A stretch of 64,000 nucleotides of DNA. Origin: Xanthomarina sp. F1114 (GTDB lineage: Bacteria; Bacteroidota; Bacteroidia; Flavobacteriales; Flavobacteriaceae). The notes beneath the pieces are model-generated. The model worked only from the letters and a program-made list of their open reading frames with translations, ran no database searches and was not told the origin of the DNA. Position numbers and translations under genes: made by a program. Below are positions 32,774 through 41,561 of this stretch, one piece after another. Numbering within the stretch: the first letter of the stretch is position 1; every line of letters starts with the position of its first letter. The stretch spans positions 144,305 through 208,304 of the forward strand of contig NZ_JAPMLL010000006.1 in the NCBI RefSeq assembly GCF_026410255.1. The letters are read 5' to 3'.

Positions 32774-35086
32774 ATGATTTTAAAAAACCTCATCTTAAAA
32801 AAGTGGGCAAAGAGATTTGCCTATAGTCTTTTAATAATTATCGGTCTCTTGCTAGGCTTTTATGCCAGTATTTATTTTGGACTTTGGGGAGAAGTTCCTT
32901 CAGCTAAAAAATTAGCAAACCTTAAGCAAAGTCAAGCTACACAAGTATTAGACACTAATAAAGACCTGATAGGAAAATTTTATATTTACGACAGACAGTC
33001 CATAACTTATACAGATTTTCCGCAACATTTAATTGATGCCTTAGTTGCCACAGAAGACACAAGGTTTTACGAACATAATGGCATAGACAACACAAGTTTA
33101 TTAAGAGTTTTTTTTAAAACCATTTTATTATCCGATGCCTCTTCTGGTGGAGGAAGTACCATCACTTTACAATTAGCCAAAAATTTATACGGGAGAAAAG
33201 ATTATGGCTTCTTGAGCATTGTTGTAAATAAATTGAGAGAAAGCATAGTTGCACGACGTATTGAAGATGTTTACTCAAAAAAAGAAATACTGACATTATA
33301 TTTAAATACGGTTCCATTTCCTGATAACACTTACGGTATTGAAAGTGCTTCGTTAAAATTCTTTAACACAAAAACCAGGCTTTTAAATCTATCGCAATCT
33401 GCAACACTTGTTGGTTCACTAAAAGCTAATACCGGTTATAATCCAAGACTTTATCCTGAAAGATCTCAGCAACGTAGAGATCTTGTTATAAGTTTAATGA
33501 AAAACCAAGGAGTCATTTCAGAACAAGAAGCTGAAGAAGTCATAAACAAAGATATTGAATTAGATTATCAACATTACGATCCAAATCAAGGTTTAGCTCC
33601 ATATTTTAGAGCTAGAATAAAAATACAGTTGGATTCCATTCTTCAAGAAAAGAAATACAAAAACCCTGATGGCGATAGCTATAACGTATATCATGATGGG
33701 CTGAAAGTATATACCACTTTAGACAACACCATACAACGCTATGCCGAAGAAGCTATGCAAAAACATATGGCTAGCTTGCAACAACAGTTTGAAAAAGCCT
33801 ATGGACAAAATGCGCCTTGGTTAAAAAATAAACCAGCATTTATTGCAGCTAAAAAAAGATTGAAAAAATACAGAGATTTAAAAAAGCAAGGACTATCTGA
33901 GCAAGCAATTGAAGACAGCCTAAAAAAAACACAGGAAACAAAATTATTCTCATGGGAAGAGTCTAATATAGAACAAATTTCAACTTTAGATAGTTTAGAG
34001 TATTATTCAAAATTTCTTAATGCGGGCTTGTTAGCTTTAGACCCAACTAATGGCGGGATAAAGGCTTATGTTGGAGGTATTGATTACAGGTATTTTCAAT
34101 ACGATCATGTATCTCAAAGCAAACGCCAGGTTGGCTCTACCTTTAAACCTATTGTGTATACAACTGCTTTGGAAAATGGAATGGACCCCTGCTCCTACTT
34201 TTCTATAAAAGAAGTTACTTATACAGATGTAGATAACTGGACACCTAAAAATTCATCAGAAGTTGAAGATAAAGAATTAAATTATTCTTTGGAATATGCC
34301 TTAAGTCGATCCGTAAATACCATCTCAGTTAAAATTATACAAGAAGCAGGAGTAGCTAAAGTAATTGAACTAGCTAAAGCTATGGGAATTAAGAGTGAAA
34401 TTGAAAAAGTACCTTCTATTGCTTTAGGAACTTCCAACTTAACTTTAATAGAATTAACAACAGCTTACACGTCTTATATTAATAATAGCATACCCTCAAA
34501 ACCTGTATTCATAACTAAAATTGAAGACAAAAACGGAAATACAATTGCCTCTTATGAAGATTTAAATCCGAAGAACCCAAAACAAAAGGCCGCTTTTAGT
34601 GATGACACGAGACAAATTATGCTAGAACTTCTAAAAGAAACTGTTAATAACGGAACGGCTAGCAGATTGCGCTCTACCTATAACTTAAAAAATGAAATAG
34701 CAGGAAAAACAGGAACTACACAGGATAATAAAGATGGATGGTTTGTTGGTATTATGCCAAACCTTGTAACCGTTACCTGGGTTGGAAACGATAATCAGCA
34801 AATAGGTTTTAGCAATACCAGAATTGGCCAAGGTGCTAATTCTGCATTACCTATGTTTGCTAAATTTTTACAGAAACTCAATAAGGATTCGTCTTATAAT
34901 AACATAACTCAAGCCACCTTTGAAAAACCTTCAGATCAAGTATTAAACGCTCTAGATTGTGATCTTACCAAAAAAGACGGTTTCTTCAAGCAACTCTTTG
35001 GAAAAGATAAAACTGAAGAAAAATTTAAAAAGAAGAAAAAGAAAGGCTTTTTCTCATGGTTAAAAAAAGATAAGGATTCGATTTAA
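32774..35086 (+). CDS. Class A penicillin-binding protein (bifunctional PBP1)
   Basis: The 770-residue protein has one N-terminal membrane anchor (FAYSLLIIIGLLLGFYASIYF). The GT51 glycosyltransferase domain (about 60-250) has EDTRFYEHNGID with the catalytic glutamate, GGSTITLQLAKNLY and the later IVARRIEDVYSKKEIL. The transpeptidase domain (about 410-720) has STFKP (nucleophile serine and lysine), SVN and KTGTT. It polymerises and cross-links glycan strands in the periplasm. The C-terminus is a lysine-rich tail (FKKKKKKGFFSWLKKD). A 190-base repeat-rich intergenic region and a terminator follow. Confidence 0.94.
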   Translation: MILKNLILKKWAKRFAYSLLIIIGLLLGFYASIYFGLWGEVPSAKKLANLKQSQATQVLDTNKDLIGKFYIYDRQSITYTDFPQHLIDALVATEDTRFYEHNGIDNTSLLRVFFKTILLSDASSGGGSTITLQLAKNLYGRKDYGFLSIVVNKLRESIVARRIEDVYSKKEILTLYLNTVPFPDNTYGIESASLKFFNTKTRLLNLSQSATLVGSLKANTGYNPRLYPERSQQRRDLVISLMKNQGVISEQEAEEVINKDIELDYQHYDPNQGLAPYFRARIKIQLDSILQEKKYKNPDGDSYNVYHDGLKVYTTLDNTIQRYAEEAMQKHMASLQQQFEKAYGQNAPWLKNKPAFIAAKKRLKKYRDLKKQGLSEQAIEDSLKKTQETKLFSWEESNIEQISTLDSLEYYSKFLNAGLLALDPTNGGIKAYVGGIDYRYFQYDHVSQSKRQVGSTFKPIVYTTALENGMDPCSYFSIKEVTYTDVDNWTPKNSSEVEDKELNYSLEYALSRSVNTISVKIIQEAGVAKVIELAKAMGIKSEIEKVPSIALGTSNLTLIELTTAYTSYINNSIPSKPVFITKIEDKNGNTIASYEDLNPKNPKQKAAFSDDTRQIMLELLKETVNNGTASRLRSTYNLKNEIAGKTGTTQDNKDGWFVGIMPNLVTVTWVGNDNQQIGFSNTRIGQGANSALPMFAKFLQKLNKDSSYNNITQATFEKPSDQVLNALDCDLTKKDGFFKQLFGKDKTEEKFKKKKKKGFFSWLKKDKDSI

Positions 35087-35097
35087 ATAAGTTCTAC

Positions 35098-35181
35098 GCT
35101 GTACGGACAGATTCCAAGAAAATGGTATTTATTATTGTACAGAAAATATTTATTATTGTGCGGACAGGTCGAGACCTGTCC
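35098..35181. repeat. Repeat-rich spacer with a 20-bp perfect palindrome
   Basis: The spacer after the PBP gene holds imperfect direct repeats built on TTTATTATTGT, RC, GGACAG. It ends with the perfect palindrome GGACAGGTCGAGACCTGTCC at 35162-35181. The word GGACAG also occurs at 35103. No ORF of note is present. It resembles the dispersed palindromic elements near 8650 and 16470. Confidence 0.6.
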
Positions 35182-35207
35182 CTAACCCAAATTAACATCT
35201 TTAAAAC

Positions 35208-35240
35208 AAAAAAGTCCAGTATATCTACTGAACTTTTTTT
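35208..35240. terminator. Bidirectional terminator between PBP gene and tRNA-Thr
   Basis: AAAAAGTCCAGT and ACTGAACTTTTTTT form a stem with one bulge around ATATCT. Both strands have T tracts, so it can terminate the PBP transcript and the tRNA-Thr transcript arriving from the right. Confidence 0.78.
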
Positions 35241-35241
35241 G

Positions 35242-35315
35242 AGCCGATGGAGGGACTCGAACCCACGACCTGCTGATTACAAATCAGCTGCTCTAGCCAG
35301 CTGAGCTACATCGGC
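35242..35315 (-). tRNA. tRNA-Thr (anticodon UGU), copy 1
   Basis: The 74-nt minus-strand cloverleaf starts GCCGATG TA GCTCAG, has anticodon stem GCTGA/TCAGC with loop TTTGTAA (anticodon TGT), T-loop GTTCGAG and acceptor end CATCGGC. CCA is not encoded. It is identical over its whole length to the copy at 63900-63973, but its surroundings differ. It stands alone between the PBP gene and the hypothetical gene at 35373. Confidence 0.96.
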
Positions 35316-35372
35316 GAAACAGGATGCAAATATAATCGGGAAAATATAATTTGCAAATGTTTTTTAATGTTT

Positions 35373-35642
35373 TTATCCTAGTTTATTAATTTTTTCAACT
35401 AAAGTTCTTCCTTTGTCTTCAAGTTCCTTGTTAATAGCTTTGAAATGTGCTTTTTTATCTTCCACACCTCTAGCATTTACCTTAGCTATTAATTCGTCAA
35501 AAGTAACAATAGCTTCATCAATAATAGCCTCACTCTTTTTATTGTCTTTACTTTTGTTTGCGTATTCCCAAACGTAAACCGCTTCAATAATATCTCCTAA
35601 AACGTAATTGATATCTTTTTTTAAATCCCTTTTATTAGCCAT
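35373..35642 (-). CDS. Conserved hypothetical 89-residue helical protein
   Basis: The sequence is charged, lysine-rich and probably all-helical: MANKRDLKKDINYVLGDIIE near the N-terminus and FDELIAKVNARGVEDKKAHF near the middle. It has no signal peptide, membrane segment or cysteine. I do not recognise a named family, though such short proteins are widespread in Flavobacteria. The start codon is well defined and the gene is monocistronic, followed by the tRNA-Thr on the same strand. Confidence 0.75.
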   Translation of the reverse strand: MANKRDLKKDINYVLGDIIEAVYVWEYANKSKDNKKSEAIIDEAIVTFDELIAKVNARGVEDKKAHFKAINKELEDKGRTLVEKINKLG

Positions 35643-35726
35643 GATCTTGTTTTTAAAAATTTTGACAAAAGTAGTTAATTTAATTGTAATCTCTACACTT
35701 CATACTCATCTTAGTTAGAAAGAAAA

Positions 35727-36698
35727 TTATACATAAACCTCCAAGGCTTTGGTATTTTTAGAAGAAATTTCAAATTGTTCAATACTTGCCGGTATCAGCA
35801 AGGTTTCTCCTTGAACAATTACTTCGGTTATAGATTCTGTTTTAATACATAATTCTCCTTCTAAACACATATATATAATAAAGGAATCGTAGTTATTTTC
35901 TTTTTTAAGAGTCTGATTAAGTTCTATATAATTAGTAGTAAAATAAGGACAACTAACCACTCTATTAGATGCGTTAGGTGTTTTATTATAATCAATCCTA
36001 AAATCATTAGGTAGATTAAAATCGAAAGCATCCATAGCTAAATCAATATGTAATCCCCGTTTGTTTCCGTTAGAGTCTACACGATCCCAGTCGTAAACAC
36101 GATAAGTTATATCGCTTGTTTGTTGAATTTCAGCTAGCAAAACTCCAGCACCAATAGAATGTATTAGTCCACCTTCAATAAAGTAAGCATCTCCTGTTTT
36201 TACTTTATCAAAATTTAAAATCTCTGTTAGTGTATTGCTATTAAGATGCTTTAAGTACTTTTCTGAAGTCATTTTTTGATTAAACCCTACCATCAAATTT
36301 GCTCCTGAATCAGCTTGCATCACATACCACATCTCAGTTTTTCCAAAAGAATTATGTCGTTTCGCAGCAATATCATCATTTGGATGCAATTGGATAGATA
36401 AATCTTCTTTGGCGTCTATAAACTTAATAAGTAAAGGAAAAGTGTTTCCAAACTTCTTAAAATTTTTCTTACCAATTAAGTCTTCCTTATAAGTACTTAA
36501 TAATTGCTTTAAAGATTTTCCTTCTAAGTTTCCATTGGCAACAATAGACGTATCCCCTTCTACATCACTAATTTCCCAGCTTTCACCCATATTTGGTAAA
36601 TTACTGTTTTTATTAAGCACGGTTTTTAGTTTTTCTCCACCCCAGATTTTCTCTTTTAAGATGGGATGAAATTTAATAGGATACAAATTGATTTTCAT
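35727..36698 (-). CDS. manA: Type I mannose-6-phosphate isomerase
   Basis: The 323-residue protein has the type I PMI motifs: KEKIWGGEKL at the N-terminus, IKFIDAKEDLSIQLHPND with the zinc-binding Gln and His, FGKTEMWYVM with zinc Glu, and AYFIEGGLIHSIGAGVLLAEIQQTSDITYRVYDW with the last zinc His and the catalytic arginine. It interconverts fructose-6-phosphate and mannose-6-phosphate to supply GDP-mannose. The ATG at 36698 was chosen over a GTG at 36719. It lies 60 bases after the queD-like gene on the same strand. Confidence 0.93.
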   Translation of the reverse strand: MKINLYPIKFHPILKEKIWGGEKLKTVLNKNSNLPNMGESWEISDVEGDTSIVANGNLEGKSLKQLLSTYKEDLIGKKNFKKFGNTFPLLIKFIDAKEDLSIQLHPNDDIAAKRHNSFGKTEMWYVMQADSGANLMVGFNQKMTSEKYLKHLNSNTLTEILNFDKVKTGDAYFIEGGLIHSIGAGVLLAEIQQTSDITYRVYDWDRVDSNGNKRGLHIDLAMDAFDFNLPNDFRIDYNKTPNASNRVVSCPYFTTNYIELNQTLKKENNYDSFIIYMCLEGELCIKTESITEVIVQGETLLIPASIEQFEISSKNTKALEVYV

Positions 36699-36758
36699 AT
36701 ATTTTTTAAACAAACCCACAAGCTTAAACCAAACTTGGGGGTTGATGATTTGTTTATT

Positions 36759-37169
36759 TTAATCTCCAGAATAACTTACAAAGTTACGAGGTGTCTCGTA
36801 AAGTGTAATTTCTAATTCTAAATCTGATTTTAGACGTGGTTTTATTTTTTTATAAATAACCACAACAATATTTTCGGCTGTTGGATTAAGGTCTTTAAAT
36901 TCTTCAACCTCAAGATTCAAGTTTTTATGATCGAAAGCATCTTCCACCTCTTCTTTTATTAGGTCTTTTAAAACTTTCATATCTATAACAAAACCTGTTT
37001 CTTTATCTATTTTGCCAGTAACACTAACTATAATTTCATAATTGTGGCCATGAAAATTAGGATTGTTACATTTTCCGAAAACAGCATGGTTCTTCTCGTC
37101 GCTCCAGTCTTTTCTATACAATCTATGAGCAGCGTTAAAGTGTCCTTTCCTATTAACAGTTACCTTCAT
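36759..37169 (-). CDS. 6-carboxytetrahydropterin / 6-pyruvoyl-tetrahydropterin synthase family (QueD-like)
   Basis: The 136-residue protein has the family motifs: GHFNAAHRL with the first zinc histidine, GKCNNPNFHGHNYEI with the catalytic cysteine and the two other zinc histidines, and FDHKNLN. C-terminal VVIYKKIKPRL and LYETPRNFVSYSG complete the fold. QueD makes 6-carboxytetrahydropterin from dihydroneopterin triphosphate for queuosine synthesis; PTPS does the tetrahydrobiopterin step. The motif favours the bacterial QueD side. The gene overlaps idi by four bases (ATGA), so they are translated together. Confidence 0.9.
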   Translation of the reverse strand: MKVTVNRKGHFNAAHRLYRKDWSDEKNHAVFGKCNNPNFHGHNYEIIVSVTGKIDKETGFVIDMKVLKDLIKEEVEDAFDHKNLNLEVEEFKDLNPTAENIVVVIYKKIKPRLKSDLELEITLYETPRNFVSYSGD

Positions 37170-37693
37170 TTTTTAGTTATATTAATATGGTCGTAAAATT
37201 TATCGAATATAATTTTAAACCATTCTGTGTAAATTTCCGGTTGGACTTTCATGTCTTTTTTAACATCCTCTAAAGGCATCCATTTCCAGTTTGAAACTTC
37301 GTCTGGATTAATATTTGGACTATCATTATAATATCCAATCATTATATGGTCGAATTCGTGTTCTGTCAAACCATTATCAAAAGGAGCTTTATATATAAAC
37401 GAGATGGATTCTTCTAAAGAGGTTACAAAGCCCATTTCTTCTTGTAATCTACGTTTTCCTGCCTGAATATTAGATTCTCCGTCTCTTTGATGACTGCAAC
37501 AAGTGTTGGCCCATAAGTCTGGAGAATGGTATTTATGTGAAGCTCTTTGCTGTAACATCAATTCATTTTTGTCGTTAAAAACAAAAACCGAAAAAGCACG
37601 ATGTAGCAAACCTTTTTCATGAGCTTCTAATTTTGGCATAAGCCCAATTGGCTTATCCTTTTCATTTACTAAAATTACTTGTTCTTCAATCAT
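37166..37693 (-). CDS. idi: Isopentenyl-diphosphate delta-isomerase, type 1
   Basis: The 175-residue Nudix-fold protein has GLLHRAFSVFVFNDKNELMLQ, NTCCSHQRDGE with the catalytic Cys and metal-binding His, and LQEEMGF (Nudix box), then FIYKAPFDNGLTEHEFDHI with Glu residues that bind metal. It converts IPP to DMAPP for isoprenoid synthesis in the cytosol. The first gene of the idi-queD(-manA) unit, it is divergent from prfC over 126 bases. Confidence 0.94.
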   Translation of the reverse strand: MIEEQVILVNEKDKPIGLMPKLEAHEKGLLHRAFSVFVFNDKNELMLQQRASHKYHSPDLWANTCCSHQRDGESNIQAGKRRLQEEMGFVTSLEESISFIYKAPFDNGLTEHEFDHIMIGYYNDSPNINPDEVSNWKWMPLEDVKKDMKVQPEIYTEWFKIIFDKFYDHINITKK

Positions 37694-37790
37694 ATTGTAA
37701 AAATAACATTCAAAAGTTTAAAAATACGCCAAACTTTTCACAAAATTAAAAACCCGCGTAAACTATCATTTATTTTGCGTTTAATAATAG

Positions 37791-37798
37791 TATCTTTG
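37791..37798 (+). promoter_or_regulatory. -7 box of the prfC promoter
   Basis: TATCTTTG is an exact TAnnTTTG match 22 bases before the prfC ATG. Confidence 0.5.
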
Positions 37799-37819
37799 CA
37801 ACCCATTTGCAAGAAATAT

Positions 37820-39406
37820 ATGAGTTTTATAACAGAGATTAACAGACGAAGAACTTTTGGAATTATTGCCCATCCCGATGCCGGTAAAACCACACTTACA
37901 GAAAAATTATTATTGTTTGGTGGCGCCATCCAAGAAGCTGGGGCTGTAAAAAGCAATAAAATAAAGAAAGGAGCTACTAGTGATTTTATGGAAATTGAGC
38001 GTCAACGTGGAATTTCGGTAGCTACTTCGGTATTAGCTTTCGAGTATGAAGGAATAAAAATAAATATTCTGGATACACCTGGGCACAAGGATTTTGCCGA
38101 AGACACTTTTAGAACGCTAACTGCTGTAGATAGTGTAATTGTTGTTGTAGACGTTGCAAAAGGGGTTGAGGAGCAAACGGAAAAGTTAGTTGAAGTTTGT
38201 AGAATGCGAAATATTCCTATGATTGTGTTTATTAATAAACTGGATCGTGAAGGAAAGGATGCTTTTGATTTACTGGATGAAGTAGAACAAAAACTTGGAT
38301 TAAGTGTAGTACCCATGAGTTTCCCTATAGGAATGGGTTACGATTTTAAAGGTATTTATAATCTTTGGGAAAAAAACATCAACCTTTTTAGCGGAAGTAG
38401 TAGAAAGAATATAGAAGAAACTATAGAGATTTCAAATTTAGAATCTGAAGAAATAGATAATCTAATTGGAAAAGAAGCAGCAGAAACTCTCCGTGAAGAA
38501 GTAGAACTTGTAGAAGGTATATATCCTAAATTTGACAGAGACGATTATTTGAATGGAAAACAACAGCCAGTCTTTTTTGGGTCTGCTTTAAATAATTTTG
38601 GGGTTAGAGAACTATTGGATTGCTTTATAGAAATAGCACCAAAACCAAGACCTAAACAAAGTGAAGAAAGGTTAGTAAAACCAGAAGAAAAAGACTTCAC
38701 TGGATTTGTTTTTAAAATTCATGCTAATATGGATCCAAATCATCGCGACCGTTTAGCATTTATTAAAATTGTTTCAGGATTGTTTGAACGCAATAAACCT
38801 TATTTACACGTTAGAAATAATAAAAAAATGAAGTTTTCTAGTCCCAATGCTTTCTTTGCTGAAAAGAAAGAAATTGTGGATATCTCTTATCCAGGAGATA
38901 TTGTTGGAATACATGATACCGGAAACTTTAAAATTGGAGATACCTTAACACAAGGCGAAATTATAAATTATAAAGGGGTTCCAAGCTTTAGTCCAGAACA
39001 CTTTAGATATATTAACAACGCAGATCCATTAAAATCTAAACAACTTTATAAAGGAATTGATCAATTAATGGACGAAGGAGTTGCACAGCTATTTACTTTA
39101 GAACTAAATGGAAGAAAAGTAATTGGAACTGTTGGCGCTTTACAATATGAGGTTATCCAATACAGATTGGAACACGAGTATGGCGCAAAATGTACTTACG
39201 AGAACTTAAATGTCCATAAAGCTTGTTGGGTTGAGGCAAAAGATCCAAAAAGTGATGAGTACATCGAATTTTTAAGAGTAAAACAACGCTATTTGGCAAA
39301 AGACAAGCAAGATCAGTTAGTGTTTTTAGCAGATTCACCTTTTTCATTACAAATGACACAGCAGAAATATCCTAATATTATATTTCATTTTACTTCAGAA
39401 TTCTAA
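37820..39406 (+). CDS. prfC: Peptide chain release factor 3
   Basis: The 528-residue GTPase has P-loop AHPDAGKTTLTEKLLL, switch regions ERQRGISVAT and DTPGHKDFAEDT, and the base-recognition motif NKLD. RF3-specific traits are KKGATSDFMEIERQRG and the long C-terminal domains (RDRLAFIKIVSGLFERNKPY, ending QQKYPNIIFHF). It recycles RF1 and RF2 from the ribosome after peptide release. I chose the ATG at 37820 since the frame continues upstream through promoter sequence. The gene stands alone with a TATCTTTG box before it. Confidence 0.95.
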   Translation: MSFITEINRRRTFGIIAHPDAGKTTLTEKLLLFGGAIQEAGAVKSNKIKKGATSDFMEIERQRGISVATSVLAFEYEGIKINILDTPGHKDFAEDTFRTLTAVDSVIVVVDVAKGVEEQTEKLVEVCRMRNIPMIVFINKLDREGKDAFDLLDEVEQKLGLSVVPMSFPIGMGYDFKGIYNLWEKNINLFSGSSRKNIEETIEISNLESEEIDNLIGKEAAETLREEVELVEGIYPKFDRDDYLNGKQQPVFFGSALNNFGVRELLDCFIEIAPKPRPKQSEERLVKPEEKDFTGFVFKIHANMDPNHRDRLAFIKIVSGLFERNKPYLHVRNNKKMKFSSPNAFFAEKKEIVDISYPGDIVGIHDTGNFKIGDTLTQGEIINYKGVPSFSPEHFRYINNADPLKSKQLYKGIDQLMDEGVAQLFTLELNGRKVIGTVGALQYEVIQYRLEHEYGAKCTYENLNVHKACWVEAKDPKSDEYIEFLRVKQRYLAKDKQDQLVFLADSPFSLQMTQQKYPNIIFHFTSEF

Positions 39407-39560
39407 AATTTATACCATAAATAGAATTTTTGTTGCTGTTTTACTAATAATGTTAATAACCTTTTAATAATTAGGCTTTAAGATCTCTTTCTTAATTTAA
39501 TTATTAGATATTTTTATAGTTTCAATATAAACATGTCTTTTTTAAAGTTGCTATATTTAA

Positions 39561-41399
39561 ATGAAGCACATTTGTAAAATATTTATTTTTTATTTTTTAG
39601 GAATTTTTTTGGGTTTTTCTCAAGACAACTTCAACTCCCATGTTGTAGTAAAAGGTGATAATGTATATAGAATTTCTCTCAAGTACAATGTAAGCATGAA
39701 TGCTATTTACGAGCATAACCCAGGGTCAGAAAATGTTATTACAATTGGTCAAACTTTAAAAATTCCAACTTCAACAACGTCCTCTCAAAACTCACAAATT
39801 AACAATAAAGATGAATATTTAGTAGTTAAAGGGGATACAAAATATGGTTTATCTAAGCGTTATAATATAACTATTAGGCAGTTAGAAACAGAAAACCCTC
39901 AAATTATTAATGGTCTTCAAGCTGGTCATAGATTAAAGCTTCCACAACTAAGCGATAAACAACAATCCAATACTTATTTAGTAAAAAAAGGAGACACAAA
40001 GTGGAGTTTATCTAAAAGGTTTGGAATGTCTATTGCAGAATTTGAAGAAATTAACCCTAATACTGTTCCTGTTTTAAAATCTGGAGATCTTATAAGTACT
40101 TCCAATAATAACTCTGCAACAGTTATTAATCAATCTGTAGCTACTACGGATAGTAAAAACCCAGAAGAGCCGCAAAGTATTCCACCTAGCAGCAATGCAG
40201 AAAGTACAAGCGAGTTTATTGATTATACTATAAAACCAAAAGAAACCCTTTATGGTTTGTCAAAAAAAGCAGGGATGTCAATTAATGAATTTCTTAAATT
40301 AAACCCCCAACTTGAAGAATCTGTTTTAGTAGGTACTATTATTAAAATGCCTAATATTGATGGCATTAGCAGTCTTCCAAGTGAGAAAAAACCTAAACTA
40401 GTTACCTCTTCTCCCAAACGAAATATTTCTACCCAAATAATTTGGAAAGATAACACAGACATAGCTAATAATAATTTCTCTTCTGTTGAGAGCTACAAAA
40501 TAGGTATGCAAATGGCTATTGATTCAATTAAAAAGCTAATTCCAAATATCAAACTTGATTTAACCGATTATTCTAACTCTTATACTTCTAACCAGTCTAG
40601 TAGCTCCAGTTTAAATTCGCATTTTATTATAACTCCTTTTAGTTTGAAAACAGAAGATAAAGAACAACTAGATTATTTAAGTATTTCAACATTTAATAAT
40701 GGAGAAGAAAAAACCATCAATTACAAAGGCTTAGTAGACGAGTCTGAAATGCAAAAGAGTATCATTAAATATTTAAATAAAGAAGAAGCTAATACCATTC
40801 TTATTTACGATAAAGACAAGGACGACACAAAAGAATTTGTAGAAAGCCAAATTGCAAATTTAAAAACAACACGTGTCAATAGAAAAGGTGTATTTAAAAG
40901 TCAAGAATTAATAGACCATTTAAATTCCAACATCAAAAACTATGTTATTATTGAAAGCTCTAGAGATGGAGTTTTCTTAAGCGCTACAAATATTTTACTA
41001 AAACAGTTAGCAAATTATAATATTGAACTTGTCGTATTAAATCCAAAATATATTCCTGAAGAAAATAAGGTTTCAAGTAAAAGATTCCGTATTCTTAAAC
41101 TAATATATCCTTCTTGTTTTTCATCAGAATTTTACAGAGACAAGAAAAGTTTATTAAATAATTATTTTGAAAATACCAGTCAAAATGTTAGTAACGATAT
41201 TGCTTTCGGGTTTGGCATGATGTATAATGCACTGTTTCAAATTTATTATAGTGAAGATGATAGTTTTAGAAAAAACTCTTCAAATGTCTTTGGGATTCCC
41301 CTTCATTTCGACGAGAAAAACGAACAATTTAGTAATAAAACCGTTTTTATTTATCGTTATGACGAAAAATCTGACACTTATCTACTTGAAACTTACTGA
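39561..41399 (+). CDS. LysM-repeat protein with C-terminal ligand-binding-like domain
   Basis: The 612-residue protein has a signal peptide (ICKIFIFYFLGIFLGFSQ) and four LysM domains at about residues 27-69, 86-128, 139-180 and 222-267, each with YxxxVxxGDTxxxLSKRYN-type strands. LysM binds peptidoglycan. The C-terminal half (300-612) resembles a periplasmic binding-protein-like or peptidase-inhibitor-like fold (YKIGMQMAIDSIKKLIP and later ILLKQLANYNIELVVLNPKYI) found in flavobacterial PBP1-LysM proteins. It probably anchors or senses cell wall in the periplasm. It precedes the T9SS adhesin block by 160 bases. Confidence 0.87.
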   Translation: MKHICKIFIFYFLGIFLGFSQDNFNSHVVVKGDNVYRISLKYNVSMNAIYEHNPGSENVITIGQTLKIPTSTTSSQNSQINNKDEYLVVKGDTKYGLSKRYNITIRQLETENPQIINGLQAGHRLKLPQLSDKQQSNTYLVKKGDTKWSLSKRFGMSIAEFEEINPNTVPVLKSGDLISTSNNNSATVINQSVATTDSKNPEEPQSIPPSSNAESTSEFIDYTIKPKETLYGLSKKAGMSINEFLKLNPQLEESVLVGTIIKMPNIDGISSLPSEKKPKLVTSSPKRNISTQIIWKDNTDIANNNFSSVESYKIGMQMAIDSIKKLIPNIKLDLTDYSNSYTSNQSSSSSLNSHFIITPFSLKTEDKEQLDYLSISTFNNGEEKTINYKGLVDESEMQKSIIKYLNKEEANTILIYDKDKDDTKEFVESQIANLKTTRVNRKGVFKSQELIDHLNSNIKNYVIIESSRDGVFLSATNILLKQLANYNIELVVLNPKYIPEENKVSSKRFRILKLIYPSCFSSEFYRDKKSLLNNYFENTSQNVSNDIAFGFGMMYNALFQIYYSEDDSFRKNSSNVFGIPLHFDEKNEQFSNKTVFIYRYDEKSDTYLLETY

Positions 41400-41561
41400 T
41401 AATTAACAATTTAGTAGTTAAACCTACAAATAGTAGATTTTTTTTACCGTTTGTCTATAAAATTTAACTTTTTATCGTAAATTTAGTTTTTATATTATCA
41501 ATCAAAAATTGAATCATATCGTGAATATGCAAACATATCATGATGTTATACTCCGAAACCA

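Noticed and set aside
35122..35304. Plus-strand ORF ending FLSRWRDSNPRPADYKSAAL
   Set aside because: It runs through the tRNA-Thr gene and the repeat spacer; such SRWRDSNPRPADYKS strings are well-known translations of antisense tRNA-Thr.
37679..37819. N-terminal extension of prfC
   Set aside because: It crosses the -7 promoter box at 37791; RF3 proteins begin at the equivalent of 37820.
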